DNA of 7,375 nucleotides from Candidatus Falkowiibacteriota bacterium (GCA_013335665.1 JAAXVE010000039.1:1-7375); one strand, 5' to 3'; numbered from the stretch's first letter, positions 1-6,676 are shown. Numbers and translations are program-made. The notes: generated from the letters alone by a model not told the origin.

Positions 1-333
1 CACCTGCCTGGCCAGGATTTGCAAGTCAAAGGCTTGAAGTCGTTAGCGGCTCACTTGAAGCCGGACGGTCGTCTGGTAGTGACTGTCTGGGCGCTTTTAA
101 ATAATAAAAAGTACTTTAAAAGGGTTTTAAAATTTGCTTGGTTGAAGATTCTTGGCAAGAATAATATGGATTTTGGGGATATTATATTTGGCTGGGGTGG
201 CCAAGGGGGGAGCCAGCGTTACTATCATGCTTTTACTAAACAAGGTTTGAATAAAATCATCAATAAAGCGGGTTTGAAAATTGAAAAAATGTTTAATGAC
301 GGTCATAGTTGGTATATGATTTTGAAAAAATAG
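1..333 (+). CDS. Class I SAM-dependent methyltransferase, C-terminal part (5' truncated)
   Basis: The frame is open from the first base and ends at TAG 331-333, giving 110 residues. The TTG at 19 is an internal Leu codon, not a start, because the family similarity continues upstream of it (HLPGQDLQVKGL). Visible features are the stretch LKPDGRLVVTVW, typical of the post-motif strand of Rossmann-type methyltransferases (usual form LKPGGxLxxxxW), then a basic helix, DFGD, a Gly-rich WGGQGG turn, RYYHAFT, and a final helix and strand ending in MILKK. From memory, the combination DFGD...RYYHAFT...AGxxIE resembles Trm9/ALKBH8-like methyltransferases that act on tRNA wobble uridine. The SAM-binding motif I lies outside the window, so the substrate cannot be settled. 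No hairpin terminator follows the stop, and the next promoter begins 9 bp downstream. Confidence 0.85.
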   Translation, partial: HLPGQDLQVKGLKSLAAHLKPDGRLVVTVWALLNNKKYFKRVLKFAWLKILGKNNMDFGDIIFGWGGQGGSQRYYHAFTKQGLNKIINKAGLKIEKMFNDGHSWYMILKK

Positions 334-341
334 AAAAATAT

Positions 342-370
342 TTGTTTGCTTTCGAAAATTCTGGTATAAT
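342..370 (+). promoter_or_regulatory. Sigma70-type promoter with extended -10 for the surface-protein operon
   Basis: The -35 is TTGTTT (342-347), followed by a 17-bp spacer and a perfect -10 TATAAT (365-370). TG at 362-363 gives the extended -10 form TGGTATAAT. The expected transcription start is near 377, leaving a leader of about 25 nt before the ATG at 403. It is the only strong promoter seen ahead of the three genes spanning 403-6364. Confidence 0.85.
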
Positions 371-394
371 ATTTAAAGTAATAATTTCGGGCAA

Positions 395-408
395 ATAAAA
401 ATATGAAC
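395..408 (+). repeat. 14-nt start-codon context, copy 1
   Basis: ATAAAAATATGAAC surrounds the ATG at 403 and is identical to 892-905 around the next gene's start. No Shine-Dalgarno sequence is visible upstream. The A-rich box may itself help ribosome loading; that is inference. Confidence 0.5.
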
Positions 409-882
409 TCAAACAAAAAGTTGTTTGTAATAGGCCTAGTTTTCGGCACGGTAGTGTCACTGGGCTTATTTTTTTCCAGCCAGTCGATTTTAGCAGTCTG
501 GACGTCTCCGACAGCAGACCCGACTTCTGATAATGTGGCTGAGCCTGTAAATATAGGACCAGTGTCTCAGTATAAACCTGGCCATGCAGCTGGCTTGGGG
601 CTGGACAGGCTTTATTCTGATACTACGGAAAGCAATTTCTACGTCGATTCGCAAAAGGGCTTAAGAGTTCATCTTGACACTAACGGCGATGATGCCAATA
701 ATTTGACTGGTTTTGAGGTAGTAAAAGATGACAATACTCAAGCTTTTTCAGTTAATGAAAATGGTGTCATCTACGTAAATGGAGTACCCTTGGTGAATTG
801 CTCAGACGGCAAGATATTGTACGCTTCCAGCACCTCTCCGAACGGTCTTGATTGCTCAGACGGCCTGACTTATGGTCCGTAA
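403..882 (+). CDS. Exported or membrane-anchored protein with WTxPTxxP motif (function unknown)
   Basis: This encodes 159 aa. The N-terminus is MNSNKK followed by a hydrophobic segment at residues 7-30 ending SQSILA, which would suit a signal peptide cut after A31 or a single anchor. The mature protein starts VWTSPTADPTSDNVAEPVN (32-50), then SQYKPG and a Gly/Leu-rich stretch. From memory, a W-x-x-P-x-x-x-P-x-x-x-N-V-x-x-P-[IV]-N leader is common just after the signal in Parcubacteria surface proteins, but I cannot attach a named family. Residues 75-130 read as short beta-strands (FEVVKDDNTQAFSVNENG), as in fibre or adhesin stalks. The C-terminus carries two CSDG motifs (C133 and C151), a likely disulfide pair. 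The start follows the promoter at a sensible distance. It is the first gene of the operon and ends 17 bp before the next gene. Confidence 0.8.
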   Translation: MNSNKKLFVIGLVFGTVVSLGLFFSSQSILAVWTSPTADPTSDNVAEPVNIGPVSQYKPGHAAGLGLDRLYSDTTESNFYVDSQKGLRVHLDTNGDDANNLTGFEVVKDDNTQAFSVNENGVIYVNGVPLVNCSDGKILYASSTSPNGLDCSDGLTYGP

Positions 883-891
883 TAATTTTAT

Positions 892-905
892 ATAAAAATA
901 TGAAC
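892..905 (+). repeat. 14-nt start-codon context, copy 2
   Basis: This is identical to 395-408 (ATAAAAATATGAAC) and places the start codon at the same position (ATG 900-902). The match supports ATG 900 over the earlier in-frame TTG at 852 as the start of the second operon gene. Confidence 0.5.
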
Positions 906-1487
906 CCAAGACAAAACAACCATAAGCTAGTTCTGGGCACTTTTTTTGCCGCATTTGTAGTTATTATGATTTTTACCATGGTGGGTGATCTTTTGAGTAT
1001 TGTTAATGTAAAGCAAGTTAGGCAGACGAAACCAAATGGCACGACTGCTGGAGGAAGATTGGCAATAATCAATAAGATAAAGCCGCAAGAGTTTACAGTT
1101 GAAGAAAAAGGCAAGGTGGAAGAAGAAGTAAATGATTTTTGTGCAAAAGTAAAAGATGATGGAGAAAAATCTTTGTGCGATTTAGATAGGGCGCCTTATT
1201 TTTCTGATAAAGCTGTAAAAGAGAGAAATCTAAGTTATTGTCTAATGATAAAGAATGCTTCTCAACAAAAGTCTTGCATGGACGCAGTTTACCTGCAGAA
1301 AGCTTTAGTTGAAGTTAATCCTGATTTTTGTCAAGGCATGAGCGTAGAACAGCAGCGCACCAATTGTTCTAATGAGGTGTTATATTATTTGGCTGGCCAG
1401 GATCTCGCAAAGTCTAAACAAGTTTGTTTAAAGATTACCGATAAAGTATTTAGCGATAAATGTATAGAAAAATACAGCGCGAAATAA
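900..1487 (+). CDS. Membrane-anchored protein with four CX11C helical repeats (unrecognised family)
   Basis: This encodes 195 aa. An in-frame TTG at 852 would add 16 residues but would overlap the upstream gene. ATG 900 follows that gene's stop by 17 bp and sits in the same A-rich context as its start. Residues 1-9 are short and polar or basic, and residues 10-35 form one hydrophobic segment (signal anchor, N-in). A linker of about 35 residues follows, then an all-helical domain with exactly eight cysteines: C81/C93, C114/C126, C144/C156 and C176/C188. Every pair is spaced CX11C and the repeat period is 30-33 residues. This suggests four disulfide-stapled helical hairpins outside the membrane. 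No catalytic motif such as thioredoxin CXXC is present. The 3' end overlaps the next gene by 28 nt, so translational coupling is likely. The function is unknown; a scaffold or partner for the large downstream protein is an inference. Confidence 0.85.
   Translation: MNPRQNNHKLVLGTFFAAFVVIMIFTMVGDLLSIVNVKQVRQTKPNGTTAGGRLAIINKIKPQEFTVEEKGKVEEEVNDFCAKVKDDGEKSLCDLDRAPYFSDKAVKERNLSYCLMIKNASQQKSCMDAVYLQKALVEVNPDFCQGMSVEQQRTNCSNEVLYYLAGQDLAKSKQVCLKITDKVFSDKCIEKYSAK
1140..1463 (+). repeat. Four tandem CX11C protein repeats
   Basis: Residues 81-188 of the 195-aa protein contain four units, each opening with C-x11-C, with 20, 17 and 19 residues between pairs. The units have helical, charged sequences (for example CLMIKNASQQKSC and CLKITDKVFSDKC). 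They are diverged at the DNA level, so this is an old protein repeat rather than a recent tandem duplication. Confidence 0.8.
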
Positions 1488-4400
1488 CTGGATTCAAAAA
1501 AGCAGCATTACTGAGCGCAAGCACATTGTTGCTCTTTTTAGGTGTGTTTTTTCTAATTCAGCACTCTAGCTATGGCCATGCGGCCTCTGCTCCTAACACC
1601 CCGGTATACACTAGACCGAAAATTGGCGGCGGCCAACCTCGTTCAGCTTATGGAGAAACTTCTTGCCGACAGGAGTTCGGTTCAAAAGTCACTGAATTTA
1701 GTTATGGTAAAAGAGTGCGGGTTGAAGTTGTGGTAAAAGATTTAGACGGTAATTTCATAAAGGACGGTGCGAACGATTTTTGGAAAGGCAATTGGGTTGA
1801 TCCAGTTGACAACGCTAGCAGCACTTTTTGGAATGAAAGCACTGTTTGGGTTAATGGTCTGTCCACGGGGCAATCTTACAACTTTTACATGAGGGCAGAA
1901 GATGAAGATGGTAATTTTTCATTATTCGGAACAACGGACATGGCCACCATAGGCACATGTATCCAGGATGACCCAGTTTTTCCTGACGCTGAAAACTTGC
2001 AAGCTTCTACCACATCAAGCTTTGTAAAAAGCAGAAATTACGTTTATTTTAAAGTAACCAGTGACTGGACATATGTTTCCGGTTTTGTGGTAGACAGGAG
2101 TGTGTCAGGAGTTAATGCTTGGAATACTTCAGATTATTTTGCATCATCAACTTCGGTTGATAATGCAGGGGCTGACGGCTATCTTACTGGGTGTGCTGCC
2201 GAGGGCATCTGTTTTAAATTTGAGGATGAACTGCCAGCAAATCCTGGTGAAACATACGATTACAGGGTTAGATTGGTTAATAAATACGGACCGGGAGGTA
2301 CTGATTATACTTTTCCTGAAAATGGACCACTGGTAACCATTCAAACAGCAGACCTCAAGCCATTCCCCCAGGTTAGCACAGTTTTTCTTGTCCCAACTTC
2401 AACAATGGTCTCGTCTAATATTCTGTTGAATTTTAATCTGCCAGTGCCAATGGATAGTTATGGCGGGTGGATGTATTATCATGTGCGGTCTTATGTGAAT
2501 GGGTCAGAGGCTTCAGATGGATATTTTGATTATTACAACTATAATAGCTTTAATAATTCGTTAATTGAGGCCAATCTAGCTTCATCCACGGCGTGTGACG
2601 ATGATTATAAGTGCTATGCCTTGAACAATACGGTAACCCCCGGAAATAACTATAGCTATAGCGTTGACTTGTGTCAGTGGGACGATGGAACTGAAGATTG
2701 TGCTGAAAGCCCTGTTATGTCAGCTACTGTGGCGGCTGCAGATTTTTTAACAATTCCGCCTTTTGATCAAGCAGTCTGGGAGACAATCACTAGCCCCACC
2801 AGCTCGACTCTAGTACTGCACTTCCGTCGCAACACCCCGCTAAACGCTTCAATAAACCGCTTAAATTTTCAAGTTCAAGATAATACTACGTGGCAAGCTA
2901 CTTCATCGGCTATAACTTATAATTCTTCAGGTTCTAATATATTGAACGCTCCAGGAGATCACCCTGCTGATTATCCGCCCAACTCTTGCGTGGGTAACTA
3001 TAGGTGTTTTAAACTTCTCATGGGGACGCAATATGCTAGTCCTTACAACATTACCCCTGGCAATAATTATTCCATAAGAATATCCGCAGGTGCCAACAGT
3101 CCTTATATTCATTGGAGTAATGGACTGACTAGCACGGCAACAACAGCTCCAAACCTTATTTCAGTAAAATTAGATCCACCTACAAGCGTTGGAGTACAAG
3201 ATGCAGGCTCTAACCTTCTTAGTTTGAAGATGGATTACATGTTTAATCCTGGACTATTGGCTCGGCTAAAGATGATTGCTCCGTCTTTGACGACTGGCTA
3301 CGCTGTTAGTAGTTCCACTCGCAACGAAGCGCAGCTTCGCTATCAGGCAAACGGCACGGCAGGTGCCTGGACTGACTTAAACGATGGAGCTCCATATTTT
3401 TATTACTATCGCCCAACAAGCACGGTCAGGATCACTTCGAATATGACGGTGACAGATATTTGGCCATCATCGGGCTATCATTATTTCAATCCGGCCAATA
3501 CCTATTATTTTAGTGGGCGATCCCTGAATTCTTATTTGTTTAACCCGAATAGCGACAGTGATTGGAGTGTGGCTGGTGCAGGTTTTAATGCATTTAAACC
3601 GCTACCTGTTGCTTGGACCGGGCATGCTACGCAAACTAATGTTACCAATTATCTGTTCGGTGTAACTTATGATTATTCAATTTCCGGGCCCACAGTCTTT
3701 TCTGTTCAGAATAATTGTAATTATGATCCAACCAACCCTGATGCAGGATGGTTGAATTTGCCAAATAACTATAGCAACAATTTATATTGCACTAGTGACC
3801 CTAATGTCTCAGGTTGCGAAATGAGAGTATATGGAATGCCGCCTGGTGCCCAGTGCTATTTTAGAGCGAAACCATTGCCAGTAACAAATCCGCTTCCATG
3901 GTCTGTTCCTGTTGTTGACTTTACCCCTATGGGGTTGCCCAAGGTTATGGCGATTAATTTTTCCACCTCTTCTAATTATACATTGTCGAATATAGGAGTT
4001 AATTTTTATGTAGGTGCCTGGCAAGATGGCGTTTCTGAATATCATATACAGGAACAAGTCTGCAATCCAACTTGCACCAATACAGGCTTTAATTATGCTG
4101 GCACTACAACTGCTTATACTTTAGGAGGCAACTTGTGGATGTTTAATCACTTGGGGGTCCCCTTTTTATGCCAAGCGTCCAACCCGACAGACTGTTATGG
4201 TATTTCACGCACAAATATTGCGCTTTCCAGTATGCCTACTAGTACTTCTGTAATCATGCCTGGCCAATATTATCGTTATCAAATAAGGCTTTGCACTGCT
4301 TATGGAGATTGCGGAGCAACTACTACCTCTGAAACTATTCAGGCCCCAGCACTCCTTAGTGGAACAGTTGATAATTTAAACGTCACTACTAGGCCGTCAG

Positions 4401-6364
4401 GTTATTATTTTGCTAGAAACTATATTACTTTTAGGAATAGTAATGGTTGGGACGGCGTTTATGGTTATCGTATGGAAAGGAGTATCTCGGGAATGAATTC
4501 TTTTTCTTTAGTAGGTTCAGGTAATTATGCGAACACCTCTAATCTTATTGCAGCAAACACTTTTGGCTACATTGATAATAGGGCCATGCCTGGTGTAGCT
4601 TACGATTATCGGGTTGCACTTGCCACATCTTCAACTGCCATACCTACATTATGGAAAGTATTCACCAATATTGTTTCGTTGCCAGTTGCGCCTTTGCCAA
4701 ATATAGTAAGTCGTAACATTGCAACTTCGTCAAACTTAATAAATTCTTCAATCGACTTGACTGTAAAGACATCATCATTGTTTACGATTCGTACACAAAT
4801 AGCTACTCCCGCTGAGATAGGTCAAGCTTTATCAGCTGCAAATTTTGGTATAGTTATCGAAAGAGCGACAGCTACAGGCCCTTATAATTATACAATAACA
4901 TTGCCTTATACTGCTTATACTGTTTCATCGCCACTGAATCCTTGTGCGCCTTATAATTGCTATCAGACGACTCTTAATGACACTTTGTTTTCTAATGGCG
5001 AAAATTACCGCTTTAGAGCCAGATTGGTGGCCACATCAACAGGTTTAGGCACCGCCTATGGCCCGTATTTCGACATGGGAGAAATTACTGCCCCATCAAG
5101 GGATCAGGGAGTAATTAATCCGCCAACTGAGATAGTGGCAACTAGCACCGGTTCAAACGTAATTAAATTAAAGGTTAAGTATGATTATCAATCAGGTCTA
5201 TCTGCAATATTTAAAAAGATAGAGACAGCTTTACCTATTAATAGTTATGAGGTTACGGATAGTCGACAGTATTTGGGAGGTGCATATCCATATCTTAGCC
5301 AAATTCAATTTTCAACCTCAAGCATGGGGCAGCCACCCTTGGATTGGCAAGATTCAGGAGTTTATATTGATAGTGACAAGCGCATCACTTCGCCATATCG
5401 CGTCATGGGTGCTCTTGATGATGATTTAATCTATCCTGACATGAACGGTGTTTCAGTGGGCGGATATTACTTTATAGATAGAAGTAATAATCAAGATTGG
5501 TATTTCAGGGCCAATAGCATCAATCGTTACTTCTGCCCGCCTGGTAGCTGTTCGTCGCAGGATCCTGTCATTAGTGCTTATACTCAGTCTAGCGAGATTA
5601 AGCCCGCCTTGAAGCAATTACCTTCATTGGTAAATGCTAATTTTCACACCCCTAACGCTAATCCTTTTGGCTCGATTTCAATTGTTTATGCGTTTGCTTC
5701 ATCTGGGCCTACTTTGTTCGAAGTGCAAGTGGGGCGTGATGATGTAGAGGGTGATTGGCACCCAGCAGATGTGACAGGTTACTCCACTCCTGGTGAGTAT
5801 CTTTGCTTATCAGGTAATTGTTCTGTCCCTGTTGAAGGTTTGTTTATTGTAGATCCAGGAAATACTCAAGCAGTTAAACATAAGATTGCTAGAGTACGTG
5901 TCAAAGGCACTACGAAGTGGGTCATGGCCTTTAATCAAACTATAGTGTGGACTGAGGCATGTACTAATGTCGCTTTCTCTGAGGCCATTAATAACACGAC
6001 ACCCCCATTGTCTATCAGAATGGTTAACGAGTTAAGACAGAAGATAAATAACTGCCGTCCGACCATCTCAAGCAGTTTGACTGACTATTGTTTTGAAAAT
6101 ACTAATTCAGGGCAATGCAACGTTGACCTGGTCCAAGGTGACAGGGTGAGGGCAGTGCATATCAATCAGCTCCGTCAGTCGATTGAGGAATTGTATCACG
6201 TGTTGCAAAGTACTAATCAGGATAAGTTTAGAGCAGGTAATCCTCAATGGGGTGACGTTATCTCTCCAGGCACAAAGATTAAACCAAGTCATTTCCAGCA
6301 ACTTCAAGACATTATGGTTCATTTGGAAGAATATAATTGGGGAGAAGATAAAGGCTTTCAGTAA
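1460..6364 (+). CDS. Giant secreted or surface multi-domain protein, Fn3-like modules plus helical C-terminal domain
   Basis: This encodes 1634 aa. ATG 1460 lies inside the end of the previous gene (28-nt overlap, different frame). It begins exactly at a signal peptide: basic residues 3-14, hydrophobic core 15-33, and a cleavage-like HAASA ending at residue 44. The rest is rich in Ser, Thr, Asn and Tyr and reads as beta-strands. I divide it roughly as: domain 1 (50-170), 2 (174-296), 3 (297-428), 4 (429-563), 5 (564-710), 6 (711-824), 7 (825-963), 8 (964-1075), 9 (1076-1213), 10 (1214-1382), 11 (1383-1497), and C-terminal 1501-1634. Several modules carry an Fn3-like tyrosine corner (GLSTGQSYNFYMR at 133, NPGETYDYRVR at 261, TPGNNYSYSV at 393, MPGQYYRYQIR at 933). 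Many have a close Cys pair just before it, suggesting disulfides. No LPXTG or other sorting signal and no C-terminal transmembrane segment is visible. An adhesion or fibre role is inferred; no enzymatic motif was found. A terminator follows 10 nt after the stop. Confidence 0.88.
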   Translation: MYRKIQREITGFKKAALLSASTLLLFLGVFFLIQHSSYGHAASAPNTPVYTRPKIGGGQPRSAYGETSCRQEFGSKVTEFSYGKRVRVEVVVKDLDGNFIKDGANDFWKGNWVDPVDNASSTFWNESTVWVNGLSTGQSYNFYMRAEDEDGNFSLFGTTDMATIGTCIQDDPVFPDAENLQASTTSSFVKSRNYVYFKVTSDWTYVSGFVVDRSVSGVNAWNTSDYFASSTSVDNAGADGYLTGCAAEGICFKFEDELPANPGETYDYRVRLVNKYGPGGTDYTFPENGPLVTIQTADLKPFPQVSTVFLVPTSTMVSSNILLNFNLPVPMDSYGGWMYYHVRSYVNGSEASDGYFDYYNYNSFNNSLIEANLASSTACDDDYKCYALNNTVTPGNNYSYSVDLCQWDDGTEDCAESPVMSATVAAADFLTIPPFDQAVWETITSPTSSTLVLHFRRNTPLNASINRLNFQVQDNTTWQATSSAITYNSSGSNILNAPGDHPADYPPNSCVGNYRCFKLLMGTQYASPYNITPGNNYSIRISAGANSPYIHWSNGLTSTATTAPNLISVKLDPPTSVGVQDAGSNLLSLKMDYMFNPGLLARLKMIAPSLTTGYAVSSSTRNEAQLRYQANGTAGAWTDLNDGAPYFYYYRPTSTVRITSNMTVTDIWPSSGYHYFNPANTYYFSGRSLNSYLFNPNSDSDWSVAGAGFNAFKPLPVAWTGHATQTNVTNYLFGVTYDYSISGPTVFSVQNNCNYDPTNPDAGWLNLPNNYSNNLYCTSDPNVSGCEMRVYGMPPGAQCYFRAKPLPVTNPLPWSVPVVDFTPMGLPKVMAINFSTSSNYTLSNIGVNFYVGAWQDGVSEYHIQEQVCNPTCTNTGFNYAGTTTAYTLGGNLWMFNHLGVPFLCQASNPTDCYGISRTNIALSSMPTSTSVIMPGQYYRYQIRLCTAYGDCGATTTSETIQAPALLSGTVDNLNVTTRPSGYYFARNYITFRNSNGWDGVYGYRMERSISGMNSFSLVGSGNYANTSNLIAANTFGYIDNRAMPGVAYDYRVALATSSTAIPTLWKVFTNIVSLPVAPLPNIVSRNIATSSNLINSSIDLTVKTSSLFTIRTQIATPAEIGQALSAANFGIVIERATATGPYNYTITLPYTAYTVSSPLNPCAPYNCYQTTLNDTLFSNGENYRFRARLVATSTGLGTAYGPYFDMGEITAPSRDQGVINPPTEIVATSTGSNVIKLKVKYDYQSGLSAIFKKIETALPINSYEVTDSRQYLGGAYPYLSQIQFSTSSMGQPPLDWQDSGVYIDSDKRITSPYRVMGALDDDLIYPDMNGVSVGGYYFIDRSNNQDWYFRANSINRYFCPPGSCSSQDPVISAYTQSSEIKPALKQLPSLVNANFHTPNANPFGSISIVYAFASSGPTLFEVQVGRDDVEGDWHPADVTGYSTPGEYLCLSGNCSVPVEGLFIVDPGNTQAVKHKIARVRVKGTTKWVMAFNQTIVWTEACTNVAFSEAINNTTPPLSIRMVNELRQKINNCRPTISSSLTDYCFENTNSGQCNVDLVQGDRVRAVHINQLRQSIEELYHVLQSTNQDKFRAGNPQWGDVISPGTKIKPSHFQQLQDIMVHLEEYNWGEDKGFQ
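1985..3931 (+). repeat. Super-repeat A of the giant protein (residues 176-824)
   Basis: This is an ordered block of modules a-b-b-c-d. Landmarks are NLQASTT and RNYVYF with RSVSG (module a, from 176), PQV followed by CDDDYKC and TPGNNYSYSV (b), CVGNYRC and TPGNNYSIRI (second b), PPTSVGVQ followed by GSNLLSLKMDY (c, from 573), and SGPTVFSVQ (d, 742-750). The same landmarks recur in the same order in super-repeat B. Confidence 0.75.
4361..5950 (+). repeat. Super-repeat B of the giant protein (residues 968-1497)
   Basis: This is a diverged second copy of block A, with one b module fewer. Matching landmarks are NLNVTT, RNYITF and RSISG (a), PNIV followed by CAPYNC and NGENYRFRAR (b), PPTEIVATSTGSN followed by IKLKVKYDY (c, from 1221), and SGPTLFEVQ (d, 1415-1423). 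Similarity is clear in protein and weak in DNA, so the duplication is old. Confidence 0.75.
6008..6355 (+). repeat. Threefold helical [IV][RK]xxHxxxLR-type motif at the C-terminus of the giant protein
   Basis: Three units at residues about 1517-1531 (LSIRMVNELRQKI), 1563-1578 (VRAVHINQLRQSIEEL) and 1607-1620 (IKPSHFQQLQDIM) are spaced about 44-46 residues apart. The second has the full form VRAVHINQLR, which I recall from the ends of many bacterial surface proteins. The first has Met in place of His. They probably form a small helical bundle capping the beta-rich stalk. Confidence 0.65.
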
Positions 6365-6373
6365 AATATAAAT

Positions 6374-6411
6374 AAAAAAAACACTCGTCTTGAATGACGA
6401 GTGTTTTTTTT
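6374..6411. terminator. Bidirectional intrinsic terminator between convergent transcripts
   Basis: A 9-bp stem ACACTCGTC (6381-6389) and GACGAGTGT (6396-6404) has a 6-nt loop, an A-run on its left (6374-6380) and a T-run on its right (6405-6411). It therefore works on either strand. It ends the surface-protein operon (stop 6364) on + and the tRNA cluster (3' end 6416) on -. Confidence 0.93.
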
Positions 6412-6415
6412 ATTG

Positions 6416-6488
6416 TGCGCCCAGAGGGATTCGAACCCCCGACCGTTTGGTTAAGAGCCAACTGCTCTACCGGCTGAGCTATGAGCGC
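6416..6488 (-). tRNA. tRNA-Lys (anticodon CTT)
   Basis: The gene is 73 nt with a full cloverleaf: acceptor GCGCTCA paired with TGGGCGC, D stem GCTC/GAGC, anticodon loop CTCTTAA (anticodon CTT, complement of 6453-6455), and T arm GGGGG-TTCGAAT-CCCTC. The discriminator is A73 and CCA is not encoded (the next bases are CAA), so a CCA-adding enzyme is needed. The outermost anticodon-stem pair is a G27-A43 mismatch. It is the last gene of the cluster and ends 5 nt before the terminator's T-tract. Confidence 0.95.
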
Positions 6489-6513
6489 AAATTGTTTTTG
6501 TTTTATATTTTTG

Positions 6514-6587
6514 TGGCTGAGGAGAGGCTCGAACTCTCGACCTTGGCGTTATGAGTGCCACGCTCTAACCAACTGAGCTACCCAGCC
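6514..6587 (-). tRNA. tRNA-Met, elongator type (anticodon CAT)
   Basis: The gene is 74 nt: acceptor GGCTGGG/CTCAGCC, D stem GCTC/GAGC, anticodon loop CTCATAA (anticodon complementary to 6551-6553), T arm GAGAG-TTCGAGC-CTCTC, discriminator A73, no encoded CCA. It has a paired 1-72 end and lacks the three G-C pairs next to the anticodon loop, so it is not the initiator. An A31-C39 mismatch closes the loop. A CAT anticodon could also belong to tRNA-Ile modified by TilS; the acceptor start GGCT favours Met but does not prove it. It lies 25 nt upstream of tRNA-Lys. Confidence 0.9.
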
Positions 6588-6594
6588 TAGATTG

Positions 6595-6667
6595 TGCACC
6601 CGGCAGGACTCGAACCCACAACCCCTTGGTCCGAAGCCAAGTGCTCTATCCATTGAGCTACGGATGC
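6595..6667 (-). tRNA. tRNA-Arg (anticodon TCG)
   Basis: The gene is 73 nt: acceptor GCATCCG/CGGGTGC, D stem GCTC/GAGC, a D loop with GGA (the A at position 20 being an arginine identity base), anticodon stem CTTGG/CCAAG around loop CTTCGGA (anticodon TCG, complement of 6632-6634), and T arm GTGGG-TTCGAGT-CCTGC with two wobble pairs. A73 is present and CCA is not encoded. It is the first gene of the Arg-Met-Lys cluster, 7 nt before tRNA-Met, and probably co-transcribed with it. Confidence 0.95.
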
Positions 6668-6676
6668 CCTTGATAC

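Noticed and set aside
7..16. Perfect palindrome CCTGGCCAGG at the left edge
   Set aside because: It lies inside the methyltransferase frame, encodes family-consistent residues, and shows no sign of an operator or recombination site.
852..899. TTG at 852 as the start of the Cys-repeat protein
   Set aside because: It would overlap the upstream gene and put 16 extra residues before a clean signal anchor. ATG 900 has the same context as the first gene's start.
767..1114. A 115-aa open frame on the minus strand
   Set aside because: It lies antisense across the junction of two well-supported plus-strand genes, has no recognisable domain, and has no promoter of its own. It is a shadow frame.
1460..6364. 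The giant protein as an enzyme (glycosidase or peptidase)
   Set aside because: The sequence is beta-module repeats without a recognisable catalytic motif; no HExxH, GxSxG or clear glycosidase signature was found.
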